Assembly (NCBI GenBank): GCA_902776435.1
Contig: CACYQB010000001.1
Location: 172,988 to 236,987 of the forward strand
DNA: 64,000 nt
Reading direction: 5' to 3'
From: an uncultured Bacteroidales bacterium
Lineage (GTDB): Bacteria; Bacteroidota; Bacteroidia; Bacteroidales; Muribaculaceae
The translations under genes and the position numbers were made by a program. This document shows, piece after piece, positions 8,622-17,514 of this stretch; the first letter of the stretch is position 1; the number at the start of each line of letters is the position of its first letter. A model generated the notes under the pieces. The model ran no database searches and was not told the origin of the DNA. It saw only the letters and a list, made by a program, of their open reading frames with translations.

Positions 8622-9812
8622 TTAGCGGTCGACAATCTCGGCGGGCGCATTGCGGTCACTTCCCTTGACAAACTCACCCATCGAGTACACGCCACGCAGA
8701 TTGATGTCGCTGTCCAGCACCAGGATGTCGGCATCCTTACCGCGCTGCAAGGAGCCCTTGCGGTCATAGATGCCCATGATTCTGGCAGGTGTCTCGCTGG
8801 CCATCCTTACGGCATCTTGCAGGGGTACATCAACGACGCGCACCATGGTCTTGATGAGGCGGTCCATGGTGGCGATGCTGCCGGCCAGAGCGCTACGGTC
8901 AGACAACTTGCACACGCCGTCCTCGATGATAACGCGCGGGTCAAAGGCATGCTCGCTCTCGCTGTCGGTCACGGCAAGGGCGTCGGTACACAGGGCGGTG
9001 CGTTCCACACCCTTGATGTGGTAAACCAGATTGAGCAGGGTGGAGGGAACGTGGATGCCGTCGGCAATGACTTCGACGGCCATGTCCTGGAGCAGATAGA
9101 CGCTCTCGACGGTGCCAGCGTGCTTGAATTCACGCACGTTGTGGAAGCCGGGCATGCCATTGTAGAAGTGGGTTGCCAGTGTGTAGCCTGCATCCCAAGC
9201 CGCCTTGACATGTGGATACTCGGCTCCAGTGTGGCCGATGGCGGCGACAATGCCCTTTCCGGTGATGTACTTGCCCATTTCGACGGCACCGGGCAACTCG
9301 GGCGCCGTGTCCCAGCGGCGCATGCAGTCAAAGTCCTCGACGATGTGCATATACTCGTTGGGGTCAGGGATGCGGATGACTTCGGGCATCTGGGCACCAG
9401 CCTTGCTCGGGTTGAAGTAGGGGCCTTCCATATGCATGCCCATGATGGTGCAGTTGGGCTCCTTCATGATTTCGTCACACGTCTGGCAAGCCTTCTCCAT
9501 CATCTCTATTGTGGAGGATGACAAGGTAGCATAGATGGCGGTGGTGCCGTGACGCAGGTGTGTCTTGGCGGCAGTATCAAAAGCCTCGCGGGTGCACTCC
9601 TGGAAGTCACATCCGCCTCCACCATGGCAATGCAGGTCAATGCCACCGGGCACCACATGCATTCCGTGGGCGTCGATGGCTTTGTCCATGCCGTCAAGCA
9701 TGCGGCTGCTCTTACTCACCTCCTTGATGCGGCTATCCTCAATAACGACCGAGCCGCCATTGATCCAACCCTCGGGAGTGAGCACATGACCATTGTAGAT
9801 CTGAGTCAACAT
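8622..9812 (-). CDS. nagA: N-acetylglucosamine-6-phosphate deacetylase
   Basis: A 396-residue amidohydrolase that removes acetate from GlcNAc-6-phosphate, feeding amino-sugar catabolism and wall recycling. It shows the metal-site motif GIDLHCHGGGG (about residues 57-67), MGMHMEGPYFNPSKAGAQ (metal-binding Glu), AAIGHTGAEY, ATHFYNGMPGFHNV, and the C-terminal catalytic Asp in AGSIATMDRL. The start at ATG 9812 is preferred over a TTG two codons upstream. It stands alone, with a TATATTTG -7 box upstream. No nagB is visible in the window. Confidence 0.95.
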   Translation of the reverse strand: MLTQIYNGHVLTPEGWINGGSVVIEDSRIKEVSKSSRMLDGMDKAIDAHGMHVVPGGIDLHCHGGGGCDFQECTREAFDTAAKTHLRHGTTAIYATLSSSTIEMMEKACQTCDEIMKEPNCTIMGMHMEGPYFNPSKAGAQMPEVIRIPDPNEYMHIVEDFDCMRRWDTAPELPGAVEMGKYITGKGIVAAIGHTGAEYPHVKAAWDAGYTLATHFYNGMPGFHNVREFKHAGTVESVYLLQDMAVEVIADGIHVPSTLLNLVYHIKGVERTALCTDALAVTDSESEHAFDPRVIIEDGVCKLSDRSALAGSIATMDRLIKTMVRVVDVPLQDAVRMASETPARIMGIYDRKGSLQRGKDADILVLDSDINLRGVYSMGEFVKGSDRNAPAEIVDR

Positions 9813-9848
9813 TAGCAATCTTTTTTATCTTGTCTCCTACTTGACTTG

Positions 9849-9856
9849 CAAATATA
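9849..9856 (-). promoter_or_regulatory. -7 box for nagA
   Basis: TATATTTG on the minus strand, 37 bases before the nagA ATG. No convincing -33 element. Confidence 0.5.
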
Positions 9857-10344
9857 CATTGTTTTTTTATAGGTTGTATGTGGTGATTACATTTTTTTTG
9901 ATTTCTTGACGAATATTTTGGATAATCCGTCGCTGTGGGTTCTGATAGCGTTTTTATCGAGAATCGGACAGGACAGTGTAGAAACCAGTAAATGATTGGT
10001 CTTGATTTTTCACGTGTTTGTCAACGTGATTTGTCTATTAGTCAAGAAGTCGCCATTAGCCGTTTTTTTAATCGGATTATTTTAACTTTCTTTGTATCGT
10101 AATATAGGCTTTGTGGCTATCGATATTCCAAATATTTACTGGAAATGATAGTATAGCCAATAGCAGTAATAGACTTAATCGTGTGTGTGTTTTGAAAGAA
10201 GGGGGGTATTTCCTGTTTGAAGGAAGTGCTCTCCTGTTTTTGTGGGCTTTATCAGAGGGCAATATGATGGCCGAAAATGATTAGAAGATGTTAAAAAGGG
10301 GGTATTTTTACTTAAAAATGACCTACACAGGCTCAGAAAATGTC
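9857..10344. other. AT-rich intergenic spacer without recognised genes
   Basis: Between the nagA promoter and the promoter of the GT5-like gene there are about 490 bases of AT-rich DNA. I see no convincing ORF, hairpin or repeat. Confidence 0.5.
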
Positions 10345-10373
10345 TTGAAAATGAAAAAAAATTGCTAACTTTG
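10345..10373 (+). promoter_or_regulatory. Promoter of the GT5-like gene
   Basis: TTG (10345-10347), 18-base spacer, TAACTTTG (10366-10373), 25 bases before the ATG at 10399. Confidence 0.7.
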
Positions 10374-10398
10374 CATTATAAAATATACTGAAAAGAAC

Positions 10399-11196
10399 AT
10401 GGATGTAAAGAAAGTCTTATTCATATCACAAGAAATTGCTCCATACGTACCCGAGCGCCGTTTGTCCCAGATCGGAAGAATACTGCCTCAAGGTATTAAG
10501 GAACAAGGAATTGAAGAGCGCACTTTCATGCCCAAGTATGGAATGATTGCCGAGCGTAGCAACCAGCTTCACGAGATGATCAGGCTGTCGGGCATGAACG
10601 TCATCATCGATGATACCGACCACCCGTTGATTATTAAGGTAGCGACCCTGCAGCAAGCCCATTTCCAGGTCTATTTCATTTATAATGAAGACTATTTTGC
10701 CAGCAGCCGCATCGATGAGTTGGAGATGAACTGCTCGACCCAGGATAATGACGAACGCAGCATGTTCTTTGTCCGGGCCGTCATCGAGTCAATCCGCAAG
10801 ATGCGGTGGGTGCCCGACATCATCCAGTGTACCGGCTGGATTTCGGCTTTGGCGCCTGTTTACATCCGCACACTCTATGGTGACGATCCGTCATTCCGTG
10901 ATGCCAAGATAGTTACCGCGCTGTTTAACGAACAATTACCAGCCCAATTGGATTCCCGCTTGAGCGAGAAAATGCACATGGACGGTGTGCCCAAGAATGC
11001 ACTCAAGCCCATTGCTGGCAAGGAGTTGGACTTTGATGAACTGATGGCTTTATCGCTCAAGTACAGCGATGCTGTCATCCAGTGCGAGCCCAATGTCAGC
11101 GATAAGATTCTTGAGGCTGCCAGCAACTTGCCCAAGCTGGATTTCAGCGATGATGATGACGTCATGAAGGTGAAAGAGTTCTACGCTTCGCTGTAA
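10399..11196 (+). CDS. Glycogen/starch synthase-like protein (GT5 N-terminal domain only)
   Basis: This 265-residue protein begins MDVKKVLFISQEIAPYVPE, like the N-terminal Rossmann domain of GT5 glycogen/starch synthases. It continues through segments matching that half (TFMPKYGMI, WVPDIIQCTGWISALAPVYIR, IVTALFNEQ). It stops before the C-terminal GT-B half, so at about 265 residues against about 480 it lacks the donor-binding domain. Short proteins of this kind occur in Bacteroidales beside DUF4270 lipoproteins, as here. Whether it is catalytic is unclear. The substrate-binding KxGG motif of true GlgA (expected near residue 15) is replaced by PERRLSQ. I would call it a non-catalytic or altered-function paralogue. 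Confidence 0.8.
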   Translation: MDVKKVLFISQEIAPYVPERRLSQIGRILPQGIKEQGIEERTFMPKYGMIAERSNQLHEMIRLSGMNVIIDDTDHPLIIKVATLQQAHFQVYFIYNEDYFASSRIDELEMNCSTQDNDERSMFFVRAVIESIRKMRWVPDIIQCTGWISALAPVYIRTLYGDDPSFRDAKIVTALFNEQLPAQLDSRLSEKMHMDGVPKNALKPIAGKELDFDELMALSLKYSDAVIQCEPNVSDKILEAASNLPKLDFSDDDDVMKVKEFYASL

Positions 11197-11269
11197 GAAC
11201 ACCGCCAGTAATGACATCTTGCCGGTCTTTCTATATTCTTACATTAACGACTTGATCATTTTCGAGAAT

Positions 11270-12688
11270 ATGAAAAAATTCTTCAATGTGGTATTGGCGG
11301 TGGCAGCGCTGCTTGTCCTGTACGCATGCACTGACGAGACGATAGGTGTTTCAATCACCGATAGCGTGTCGTCGATTGTCGAGGATTCTTCCTTTGTCAT
11401 CACGGGACACTCGGTTCGCAACAACCGTGTGCAGATGCGTACCAGCACCAAGATGCTGGGTGCCCTCAGCTGCGATGGCTATGGCGACCTCACTGCTTCG
11501 GCCGTGACCATGTGGATGCCTGCGATGAATATTGACACTGCGGGCATCACTGCCGCATCGATTGACTCGTGCCGCCTGAAACTGCGCATGCCTTACCGCA
11601 GCGGTTTCACGGGTGACTCGTTGGCGCCGATGCGCCTCAAGGTCTATCGTCTCAATAAGGCTTTGCCCTCACCCATCTTTAGTGACTTTGACCCCTCGGG
11701 CTATTATAATCCTGATGATGTGTTGGCTACTGAGTCCTATTCCCCGTTGTCGGGCTGGATGGAGGTGGCAGACTCCTATGTGTCCGGTTCCCGTGAGGTG
11801 GATACCGTGCGTGTGATATCGGTTCCCATGCCCGTCGAGTTGGGTCGGGAATTGTTCACTGAATTTGTCAAGGATCCCAGCCGTTTTTCCAATCCTAGAA
11901 CGTTTGCCGACCTTTTCCCCGGCATCTATATCACTAACAGTTACGGTAGTGGCCATGTGATCAATATCAAGGCGACCCAGTTTGATGTGTATTATCACAA
12001 ACACGTGAAGCTGAATGATAGCACCGAGGTGGACTCGACGCGCAGCCAGTCCTATCTGGCCTCGACACCCGAGATTGTTTCCAACAACATCATCAGCTTT
12101 AACATTGATGATGAGTTGACCTCGATGGTGGATGCAGGCCAGGCTCTGATTGTAGCTCCTGCTGGTTATGAGGTGCAGGTGCGTTTCCCGATTCAGGAAA
12201 TCATCGACAAGTATGAGCACAATACTGGTGATAACCAATCGATTATCAACACATTGTCATTGGAACTCCCCGTTTCTGTTCCCAAGACAGAATACAATAT
12301 AGCTCCGCCAAATTATCTGCTCATGGTCAAGACTTCCAAGAAGGACCAGTTCATCAATGGTGACAGCCTGGCCAACAACAAAGACTCGTTCTATGCAGTC
12401 TATGATGCAGTCAACAAGAAGTACACTTTCCCCGGCCTGCGTTCTTATGTCTTGGACATCATCAATAATAAGGGCGGCATTGCAACCGAAGATGACATGA
12501 ACTTCACGATCACTCCTGTTGACGTGACAAACTATACTTATCCGGCATCCTACTCCTACTATTATTATCAGTCCACATCCTCGGTGGTGACTAAGATTTC
12601 GCCGATGGTGTCCCGTCCTGCAATAGTACGGCTGTTGCTTGATAAGGCCAAGATTAAGATTACCTATAGTTCACAAATTGTCAATTAA
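11270..12688 (+). CDS. DUF4270 family lipoprotein
   Basis: This 472-residue protein starts MKKFFNVVLAVAALLVLYAC, a clear lipoprotein signal with Cys 20. The mature region is mostly beta-strand, with segments such as LRMPYRSGFTGDSLAPMRLKVY and TPEIVSNNIISFNIDDE, typical of the Bacteroidetes DUF4270 family. The ORF opens at 11219, but 11270 gives the lipobox at the right distance. It follows the GT5-like gene by 73 bases and the pair is a recurring Bacteroidales neighbourhood. Function is not established; an outer-membrane lipoprotein is likely. Confidence 0.8.
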   Translation: MKKFFNVVLAVAALLVLYACTDETIGVSITDSVSSIVEDSSFVITGHSVRNNRVQMRTSTKMLGALSCDGYGDLTASAVTMWMPAMNIDTAGITAASIDSCRLKLRMPYRSGFTGDSLAPMRLKVYRLNKALPSPIFSDFDPSGYYNPDDVLATESYSPLSGWMEVADSYVSGSREVDTVRVISVPMPVELGRELFTEFVKDPSRFSNPRTFADLFPGIYITNSYGSGHVINIKATQFDVYYHKHVKLNDSTEVDSTRSQSYLASTPEIVSNNIISFNIDDELTSMVDAGQALIVAPAGYEVQVRFPIQEIIDKYEHNTGDNQSIINTLSLELPVSVPKTEYNIAPPNYLLMVKTSKKDQFINGDSLANNKDSFYAVYDAVNKKYTFPGLRSYVLDIINNKGGIATEDDMNFTITPVDVTNYTYPASYSYYYYQSTSSVVTKISPMVSRPAIVRLLLDKAKIKITYSSQIVN

Positions 12689-12691
12689 TCC

Positions 12692-12722
12692 TTGTCGGAT
12701 TAGAAAATTTGTGTTACCTTTG
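12692..12722 (+). promoter_or_regulatory. Promoter of tRNA-Thr
   Basis: TTG (12692-12694), 20-base spacer and TACCTTTG (12715-12722), 33 bases before the tRNA 5' end. Confidence 0.65.
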
Positions 12723-12754
12723 CACCCGCATTGCAAAATATCGCAGTGCACCAA

Positions 12755-12830
12755 GCCGCAATAGCTCAGTCGGTAGAGCATTTCATTCGTAACGAAAAGG
12801 TCGCGGGTTCGAGTCCCGCTCGCGGCTCCA
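12755..12830 (+). tRNA. tRNA-Thr (CGT)
   Basis: Cloverleaf with D-arm AGCTCAGTCGGTAGAGC, anticodon loop TTCGTAA (anticodon CGT, reads ACG), T-arm GCGGG-TTCGAGT-CCCGC and an encoded CCA. The closing pair of the anticodon stem appears as A31-C39 and the acceptor has an A-C mismatch, both tolerable. The longer ORF running through this locus is an artefact. Confidence 0.92.
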
Positions 12831-12834
12831 ACAA

Positions 12835-12867
12835 GGCGGGGAAACGGTCACGTTTTCCCGCTTTTCT
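12835..12867 (+). terminator. Terminator after tRNA-Thr
   Basis: GGCGGGGAAACG-GTCA-CGTTTTCCCGCT hairpin followed by TTTCT, 5 bases after the tRNA. Confidence 0.7.
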
Positions 12868-12883
12868 AATTCAGAGAGGCAAG

Positions 12884-13630
12884 ATGGAGATACGTGTTAA
12901 AGACTATATGGAGCGCCAGTTGGGAAACCCCAAGGTGGCCGAGACCGATCAGTTTTACCTGTGGATAGCCCTCAGATTGGCTAAGTTGTGGGACGAGTCT
13001 CCATGGCTGCGTGGCCTGGACGATGAAGTGCGCCGTGACGTTGTGCTTGCTGTGACGGGCTATTATCAGGATGTTGTAGCCGACGCTGGCTTGTGGCGGT
13101 CATTCACGAGGCTGCACAGCAAACTGAACGGTCATCCGGTGCCACACTATGGCCGCAGCGAGGAATATATCGACTATGAACTCAATGTGGAGGATGTGCG
13201 CTATGTGATCTGGTGGACTATCGTTGGTGAGGCCGGCAGTGAGGTCTTGGATCCGCATGACCAGGAACTGGAAGCCCTAGCTATGGCGTTCCACATGCTG
13301 CTCGACAAGGAATATGAGGAGGCACCAGTTCCACGCCAATTATGCATCGCCAGCGAGGTGGATCTGGATGACCCTCAGGATGCCCAGCGTGTCTATGATT
13401 ACGCCTATTGGCTCTATTGGCGCAGTTTCCTGCTGCGTCCCTCGTCCCAAGCGGTGATGGAACGTGCGATGCCTGAGGCCCACGCCATCATCGAGCGGGC
13501 AGGGGAGAGCGATGCCCGCCCCATGCTGCAGGAACTCAACGAGCGCCTGATGTTCAACGAACCTGCAGGCCCCATCCCACTGACCACCGCCCAATGGCTC
13601 CGCCTCATCATCGACGACCAACTCCCGTAA
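12884..13630 (+). CDS. Hypothetical protein, DUF3843-like
   Basis: This 248-residue acidic soluble protein starts at MEIRVKDYMERQLG, after the tRNA and its terminator. Helix-rich segments (VVLAVTGYYQDVVADAGLWRS, ELNVEDVRYVIWWTIVGEAG) recall the Bacteroidales DUF3843 family, but I place it there from memory of the pattern only. There is no signal peptide, membrane segment or catalytic motif I can name. It is convergent with the outer-membrane barrel gene of the ECF operon across a shared terminator. Confidence 0.6.
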   Translation: MEIRVKDYMERQLGNPKVAETDQFYLWIALRLAKLWDESPWLRGLDDEVRRDVVLAVTGYYQDVVADAGLWRSFTRLHSKLNGHPVPHYGRSEEYIDYELNVEDVRYVIWWTIVGEAGSEVLDPHDQELEALAMAFHMLLDKEYEEAPVPRQLCIASEVDLDDPQDAQRVYDYAYWLYWRSFLLRPSSQAVMERAMPEAHAIIERAGESDARPMLQELNERLMFNEPAGPIPLTTAQWLRLIIDDQLP

Positions 13631-13654
13631 CATTAATAGTCACAGGACAGAAAA

Positions 13655-13691
13655 GCGGTTATAATCGCAATCAAACTGCGACTATAACCGC
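13655..13691. terminator. Bidirectional terminator between convergent genes
   Basis: GCGGTTATA-a-TCGCA / TGCGA-c-TATAACCGC hairpin of 14 pairs with one mismatch, flanked by AAAA on the left and CAAAATAATT on the right. Confidence 0.65.
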
Positions 13692-13737
13692 AAAATAATT
13701 GTTTACTGTAGTGAAGAGAGTATGGCTGTTCTGTTTG

Positions 13738-16422
13738 TCAATCTTTCTTCTTGGCATCGAGGTGGTAAGTGAACGAGATGCCGATGTAGTGGTGCAACGT
13801 GTCTTGCCACTCGTTGGTCTGCTGATAGGCGGTCTGGCTGCTCCAGCGCCAGTCGTCCTGGTTGAGGATGTCATCGACGTAGAGACGGACTGTGCCCTTG
13901 TTCTTTAGGACTTTCCAAGCGACTGAGGCGTCCCACAGCAGGCGGTTGCGGTTCATGCCGCTGGAGGCGTAGCCGTGCCGCATGGACTCGGTGAGGCTGG
14001 ACGAGAACACAAAGTTGCGGTAGTTGGCCTCAAACTCCATGCCGAAATTGTTGTCCCACAGTGTGGTGTTCTGGATGGGCGACTGCGAGAAGCGCAATTG
14101 GTCGGCATTCACCTCGGCAAAGGCCGAGGCCTTGATCCAGTTGTGGTCAAACGACACGGTCAGTTTGTCCTTGGGGTGAACGCTCGTCTGGCGGTTGAGG
14201 ATGCGCTCACTGTGGGTGGGCAGCATGGTCAGGTAACCGTAGTACCGTCCGCCCATGACCTTGAGGTCATTCTGCAGGCGGAAGTAGTTGCCCAGGCCGT
14301 GGTCATAGTTGAGGTTCACTTCCCACACGCGGTTGCCCGCCACGGTCTCGGGACGGCTGGTATAGACGTTGGTCGCCGGGTCATAACTGAGCGCCGTGAC
14401 GTTGTTGTGGTCGGCTGTGGTATATTTGGCATTGAAGCCTATCGACAACTGCCTGCTCGGGACGATGGCCTTGTAAGCCAACTGAATCTGGTGGGAGTGG
14501 CTGTCCTTCAACAGGGGGTTGCCCTCGGTGATGAACAGCGGGTCGCTCAAGTCACGGTAGCCGATGGTCTGGAGCAATTCGGGACGGGTGGTCCTGTAAT
14601 TGTAGGTCAACTCCAGGCTCATGCTGCGGTTCATTTTCCATGAGGCCTTGAGCGACGGCTCGACCTTGAAGCGGTTTCTCACGGCGGCAGTGTCGAGCAG
14701 GGCTCGGCGGTAGTCCTGGTGCTCATGGTTCCATGTCATGGATGCCTTGGGTTGCAGTTGCACCTGGCCGATGTTGACTGTCGAGCCCGCAATGACGGTG
14801 TGACCGGTGCTGTGGTAGCGGTTGTTGAACGAGTTGGCGGCATCGGCCATGCCGTCGGTGGTGAAGTCGCAGTCCATCTTGTTGTTGTCGTGGCCCAATT
14901 GATACTCCGCATGGATCAGCCAGGCCTTGGTCAGCCAGCGCTCCAGGGTCATGGTTGACACCAGATTAAGCCGTGAGTAGGGCTCGATGGCATGCTGGCT
15001 CAGGGTCGAGGCGAGGCCGTTGTGATGGTCGGTGATGGTGCGGTCGGCCCAGCGCTGGTTCTTGCCGTCGGTATAGTTCACACTCCCGCTGATCTCGAAC
15101 GAGCCGCCCTTGATGAAGTGTGTCCAGCTGCCCGAAGTGTTGATGCGGGTCTCGTGCCCGCGGGTGAGGGTGCCCACGTGCTGGTTGATCGTGGGCGCGT
15201 AGCCATGGCCTGAATCGACCATCTGCTCGGTCTCCCTTCGGCTGATGGAACGGGTGTAGTCGTAATCGGCCTGCGCCCACAGGAAGAACGTGTTGGTCGT
15301 GTCGGGCCTCCAGCGCATCATGCCTAAGATCGTCGGGTTCAGCTGGTGGCTGCGGTCAAAGCCCTCCACCTTGTTGCGGCTCCGTGCCTCGCCGGGGAAG
15401 TAATTTTCGGTCTCGCTGCCCGAACTTTTCCATCGGTCATCATGTGCCAGTCCGCCGCTGAAGCTGTAGAAGCTCTTCAGGGTCTTATCGCCCTGCTCGC
15501 GGCCCCAATTGTGCTGGTATCCGCCCGAGATGCCTTGTTCCTGGCCCAGACCGTTGCCTGAATTGAGCGAGTATTGGCCCTGGTATCGCCTGTGCCGCTT
15601 GGCCACATTATTGGCGTCACCGAACACCATGACAGGATCCGACTTGGAGAGGCGGTTCATCGTCACCTCGGCCTCATAGTGGTCGCGTGTTCTATAGGCC
15701 GCCATGGCGTCGCCATACCAGCGGTCGAGGAAGCCCGGCTTGACGGTCAGGTCCAGCACCATGTCCTCGCTGCCGTCGTCATTGCCGGTATGCTCCTTGA
15801 GTTCCGATGCCTTGTTGTAGGCCTTGATGTTCTGCACGGCCTCGGCAGGCAGTTGGCTCACCAGGTCGTTGCCGCCAAAGAGGCTCTCGCCGTCCATCGT
15901 CAGGCGGATGGGCTTGCCATTCCACCACAGTTTGCCCTTGTCATCGACCTCTACGCCAGGCAGTTGCTTGATAAGTTCGTCGAGACGGGCGCCTTCTTGC
16001 AGTCTGAAGGCCGACGGGTTGAACACGATGGTATCGCCGTGCATGGTGAACCGCTTTGCATGGCCCGTGACCTCGACCATCTGCAGCATCTGGGAGGACA
16101 TCTTCAGCTCGATGGCGCCGATGTCGAGCGTGTCGCGGCGGCTGTCGGACAGCGCCATGACGTTTTTCTTCTTGTAGTAGTAGCCCAGCATCGACACCGT
16201 CAACTCAACACGTCCATTGCAGTTGAACGAGAAGCGCCCAAGCGAGTCGGCAATCACGGTGCTGCCTGAATAACTGGTTTCGCCGATTTGCTGCATGTAC
16301 TTCACCGTCGCCCCGGGCAAGGTCTCCCGGGTGTCGGCATCGATAACGCGCCCGCTAATGATGTCTGCTTGAGCGAATAAAGTAATGAAAATCAGCGAAA
16401 TAGTAATTAATAAGTGTTTCAT
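13738..16422 (-). CDS. TonB-receptor-like outer-membrane beta-barrel protein
   Basis: This 894-residue protein has a signal peptide (MKHLLITISLIFITLFAQA), a CarboxypepD_reg-like domain at about 20-105 (SGRVIDADTRETLPGATVKY ... DSLGRFSF), a plug-like domain at about 115-210 (RLDELIKQLPGVEVDDKG, then a DGE segment) and a long barrel rich in Tyr/Asn/Trp strands ending FTYHLDAKKKD. This is the OMP_b-brl_3 type of TonB-dependent-receptor relative. No SusD partner is present. It is the last gene of an ECF sigma operon, so it is probably a target of, or sensor for, that sigma system. The start at ATG 16422 is preferred over 16449 because the signal peptide begins there. Ligand unknown. Confidence 0.85.
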   Translation of the reverse strand: MKHLLITISLIFITLFAQADIISGRVIDADTRETLPGATVKYMQQIGETSYSGSTVIADSLGRFSFNCNGRVELTVSMLGYYYKKKNVMALSDSRRDTLDIGAIELKMSSQMLQMVEVTGHAKRFTMHGDTIVFNPSAFRLQEGARLDELIKQLPGVEVDDKGKLWWNGKPIRLTMDGESLFGGNDLVSQLPAEAVQNIKAYNKASELKEHTGNDDGSEDMVLDLTVKPGFLDRWYGDAMAAYRTRDHYEAEVTMNRLSKSDPVMVFGDANNVAKRHRRYQGQYSLNSGNGLGQEQGISGGYQHNWGREQGDKTLKSFYSFSGGLAHDDRWKSSGSETENYFPGEARSRNKVEGFDRSHQLNPTILGMMRWRPDTTNTFFLWAQADYDYTRSISRRETEQMVDSGHGYAPTINQHVGTLTRGHETRINTSGSWTHFIKGGSFEISGSVNYTDGKNQRWADRTITDHHNGLASTLSQHAIEPYSRLNLVSTMTLERWLTKAWLIHAEYQLGHDNNKMDCDFTTDGMADAANSFNNRYHSTGHTVIAGSTVNIGQVQLQPKASMTWNHEHQDYRRALLDTAAVRNRFKVEPSLKASWKMNRSMSLELTYNYRTTRPELLQTIGYRDLSDPLFITEGNPLLKDSHSHQIQLAYKAIVPSRQLSIGFNAKYTTADHNNVTALSYDPATNVYTSRPETVAGNRVWEVNLNYDHGLGNYFRLQNDLKVMGGRYYGYLTMLPTHSERILNRQTSVHPKDKLTVSFDHNWIKASAFAEVNADQLRFSQSPIQNTTLWDNNFGMEFEANYRNFVFSSSLTESMRHGYASSGMNRNRLLWDASVAWKVLKNKGTVRLYVDDILNQDDWRWSSQTAYQQTNEWQDTLHHYIGISFTYHLDAKKKD

Positions 16423-16500
16423 AACAGGGTGTAGTGGTGGCTGTCTCATGTCATATTTAACATGAAAGAAAGGCTTAAATGTTGATATGATTAATGGCGG

Positions 16501-17514
16501 TTAGTTCTTGATTTTGCTCTGGAGCAGATCGACCATGCTCTCGAGGAATTGGAGTTCGTTCTCTTTGAGTTCGTTCGTGCCCTTGAGTTTCTTATAGATC
16601 GCGGCCAGTTGTTGCATACCGATTTTCAGGTCAGTCTGGTCGAGGCCTTCGGTGTCCTTGCACAGCTCGTAAAGTTTGGACAGATAGAGGTAGTGTGCAC
16701 TGCTGTTGTCTTGCAGCTTTTCGACGTAAAAGAGTAGTTTCTGCATCCAACTCTTGGCATTGGTCTTGCTCGAAGTGGAAAAAGAGTATGTATGGCCTTG
16801 ACCGTCCGATAGTCCAGAAAGCGCACCCTGTGCCTTATCCAGCGATCCCTGGGCCTTTTCCATGGCGGCCTGATACTTTTCCATGCCCTCCTGGTATTTC
16901 TCCATGCCGGCTTGGAATTGCGCCATATACTTGTCGTAATCGTCGGGACTCATAACCGCCGAACTGATTCTCATGCCATCGGTTGCTTTGGGCTTGATGG
17001 GGGCATAGGTGGTGACAATTCGACCACTGATGCCGCCGTCAACGTCTTCACTCCACTCGATAGTGTAGGTCGTGCGGTGCTGCTTGTCGTCGGGGGTGAG
17101 AAAGCCAACGGTGTAGCAGTGGTCGCAGGCCAGACCCACGACGATGGTTTGCTCGGGACTGTAATAGAGTCGGTAGCCCTGGAAGGTACCGTCATCGTTG
17201 TCATTCCACCACAGGGTGTAGACATCTGCGTTGCTGTTGCCATTGACTTGCTCATAGGCCCGTTTGGCATTGTTGATCAGGCCCACGTTCTCGCTGCCGA
17301 TGGTGAACTTGATGACATCGAGTTGACCTTCCTTGATACCGGTCTCGGGGTCGGTATAGGTGGTGTGCATCTGACTGAGGTCCTCAAGAGGCACGGCACT
17401 GATGATGTCGTCGAATGCCTCCTTCAGGCGGTCCTCATAGACGTTGGCGCTGGCCACTGCGGGCATGAACAGGGCGATAAGCGTCGCAATGATGATATGG
17501 CTGGTTGTTTTCAT
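16501..17514 (-). CDS. Secreted protein of unknown function with a coiled-coil repeat (ECF operon)
   Basis: This 337-residue protein has a Sec signal (MKTTSHIIIATLIALFMPAVASA). Residues about 25-195 form a mixed domain (YTLWWNDNDDGTFQGYRLYYS, CDHCYTVGFLTPDDKQH). At about 200-240 comes a repetitive helical stretch built on GMEKYQ/AMEKAQ/SLDKAQ units, and a helical C-terminus follows. I recognise no family. Its start overlaps the stop of the anti-sigma gene (ATGA, 17511-17514), so the two are translationally coupled. It may be a periplasmic effector or a link between the outer-membrane barrel and the anti-sigma factor; that is inference only. Confidence 0.75.
   Translation of the reverse strand: MKTTSHIIIATLIALFMPAVASANVYEDRLKEAFDDIISAVPLEDLSQMHTTYTDPETGIKEGQLDVIKFTIGSENVGLINNAKRAYEQVNGNSNADVYTLWWNDNDDGTFQGYRLYYSPEQTIVVGLACDHCYTVGFLTPDDKQHRTTYTIEWSEDVDGGISGRIVTTYAPIKPKATDGMRISSAVMSPDDYDKYMAQFQAGMEKYQEGMEKYQAAMEKAQGSLDKAQGALSGLSDGQGHTYSFSTSSKTNAKSWMQKLLFYVEKLQDNSSAHYLYLSKLYELCKDTEGLDQTDLKIGMQQLAAIYKKLKGTNELKENELQFLESMVDLLQSKIKN

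Noticed and set aside
12731-12883. N-terminal extension of the hypothetical gene through tRNA-Thr
   Set aside because: The extension translates the tRNA and its terminator; the real start is the ATG at 12884.
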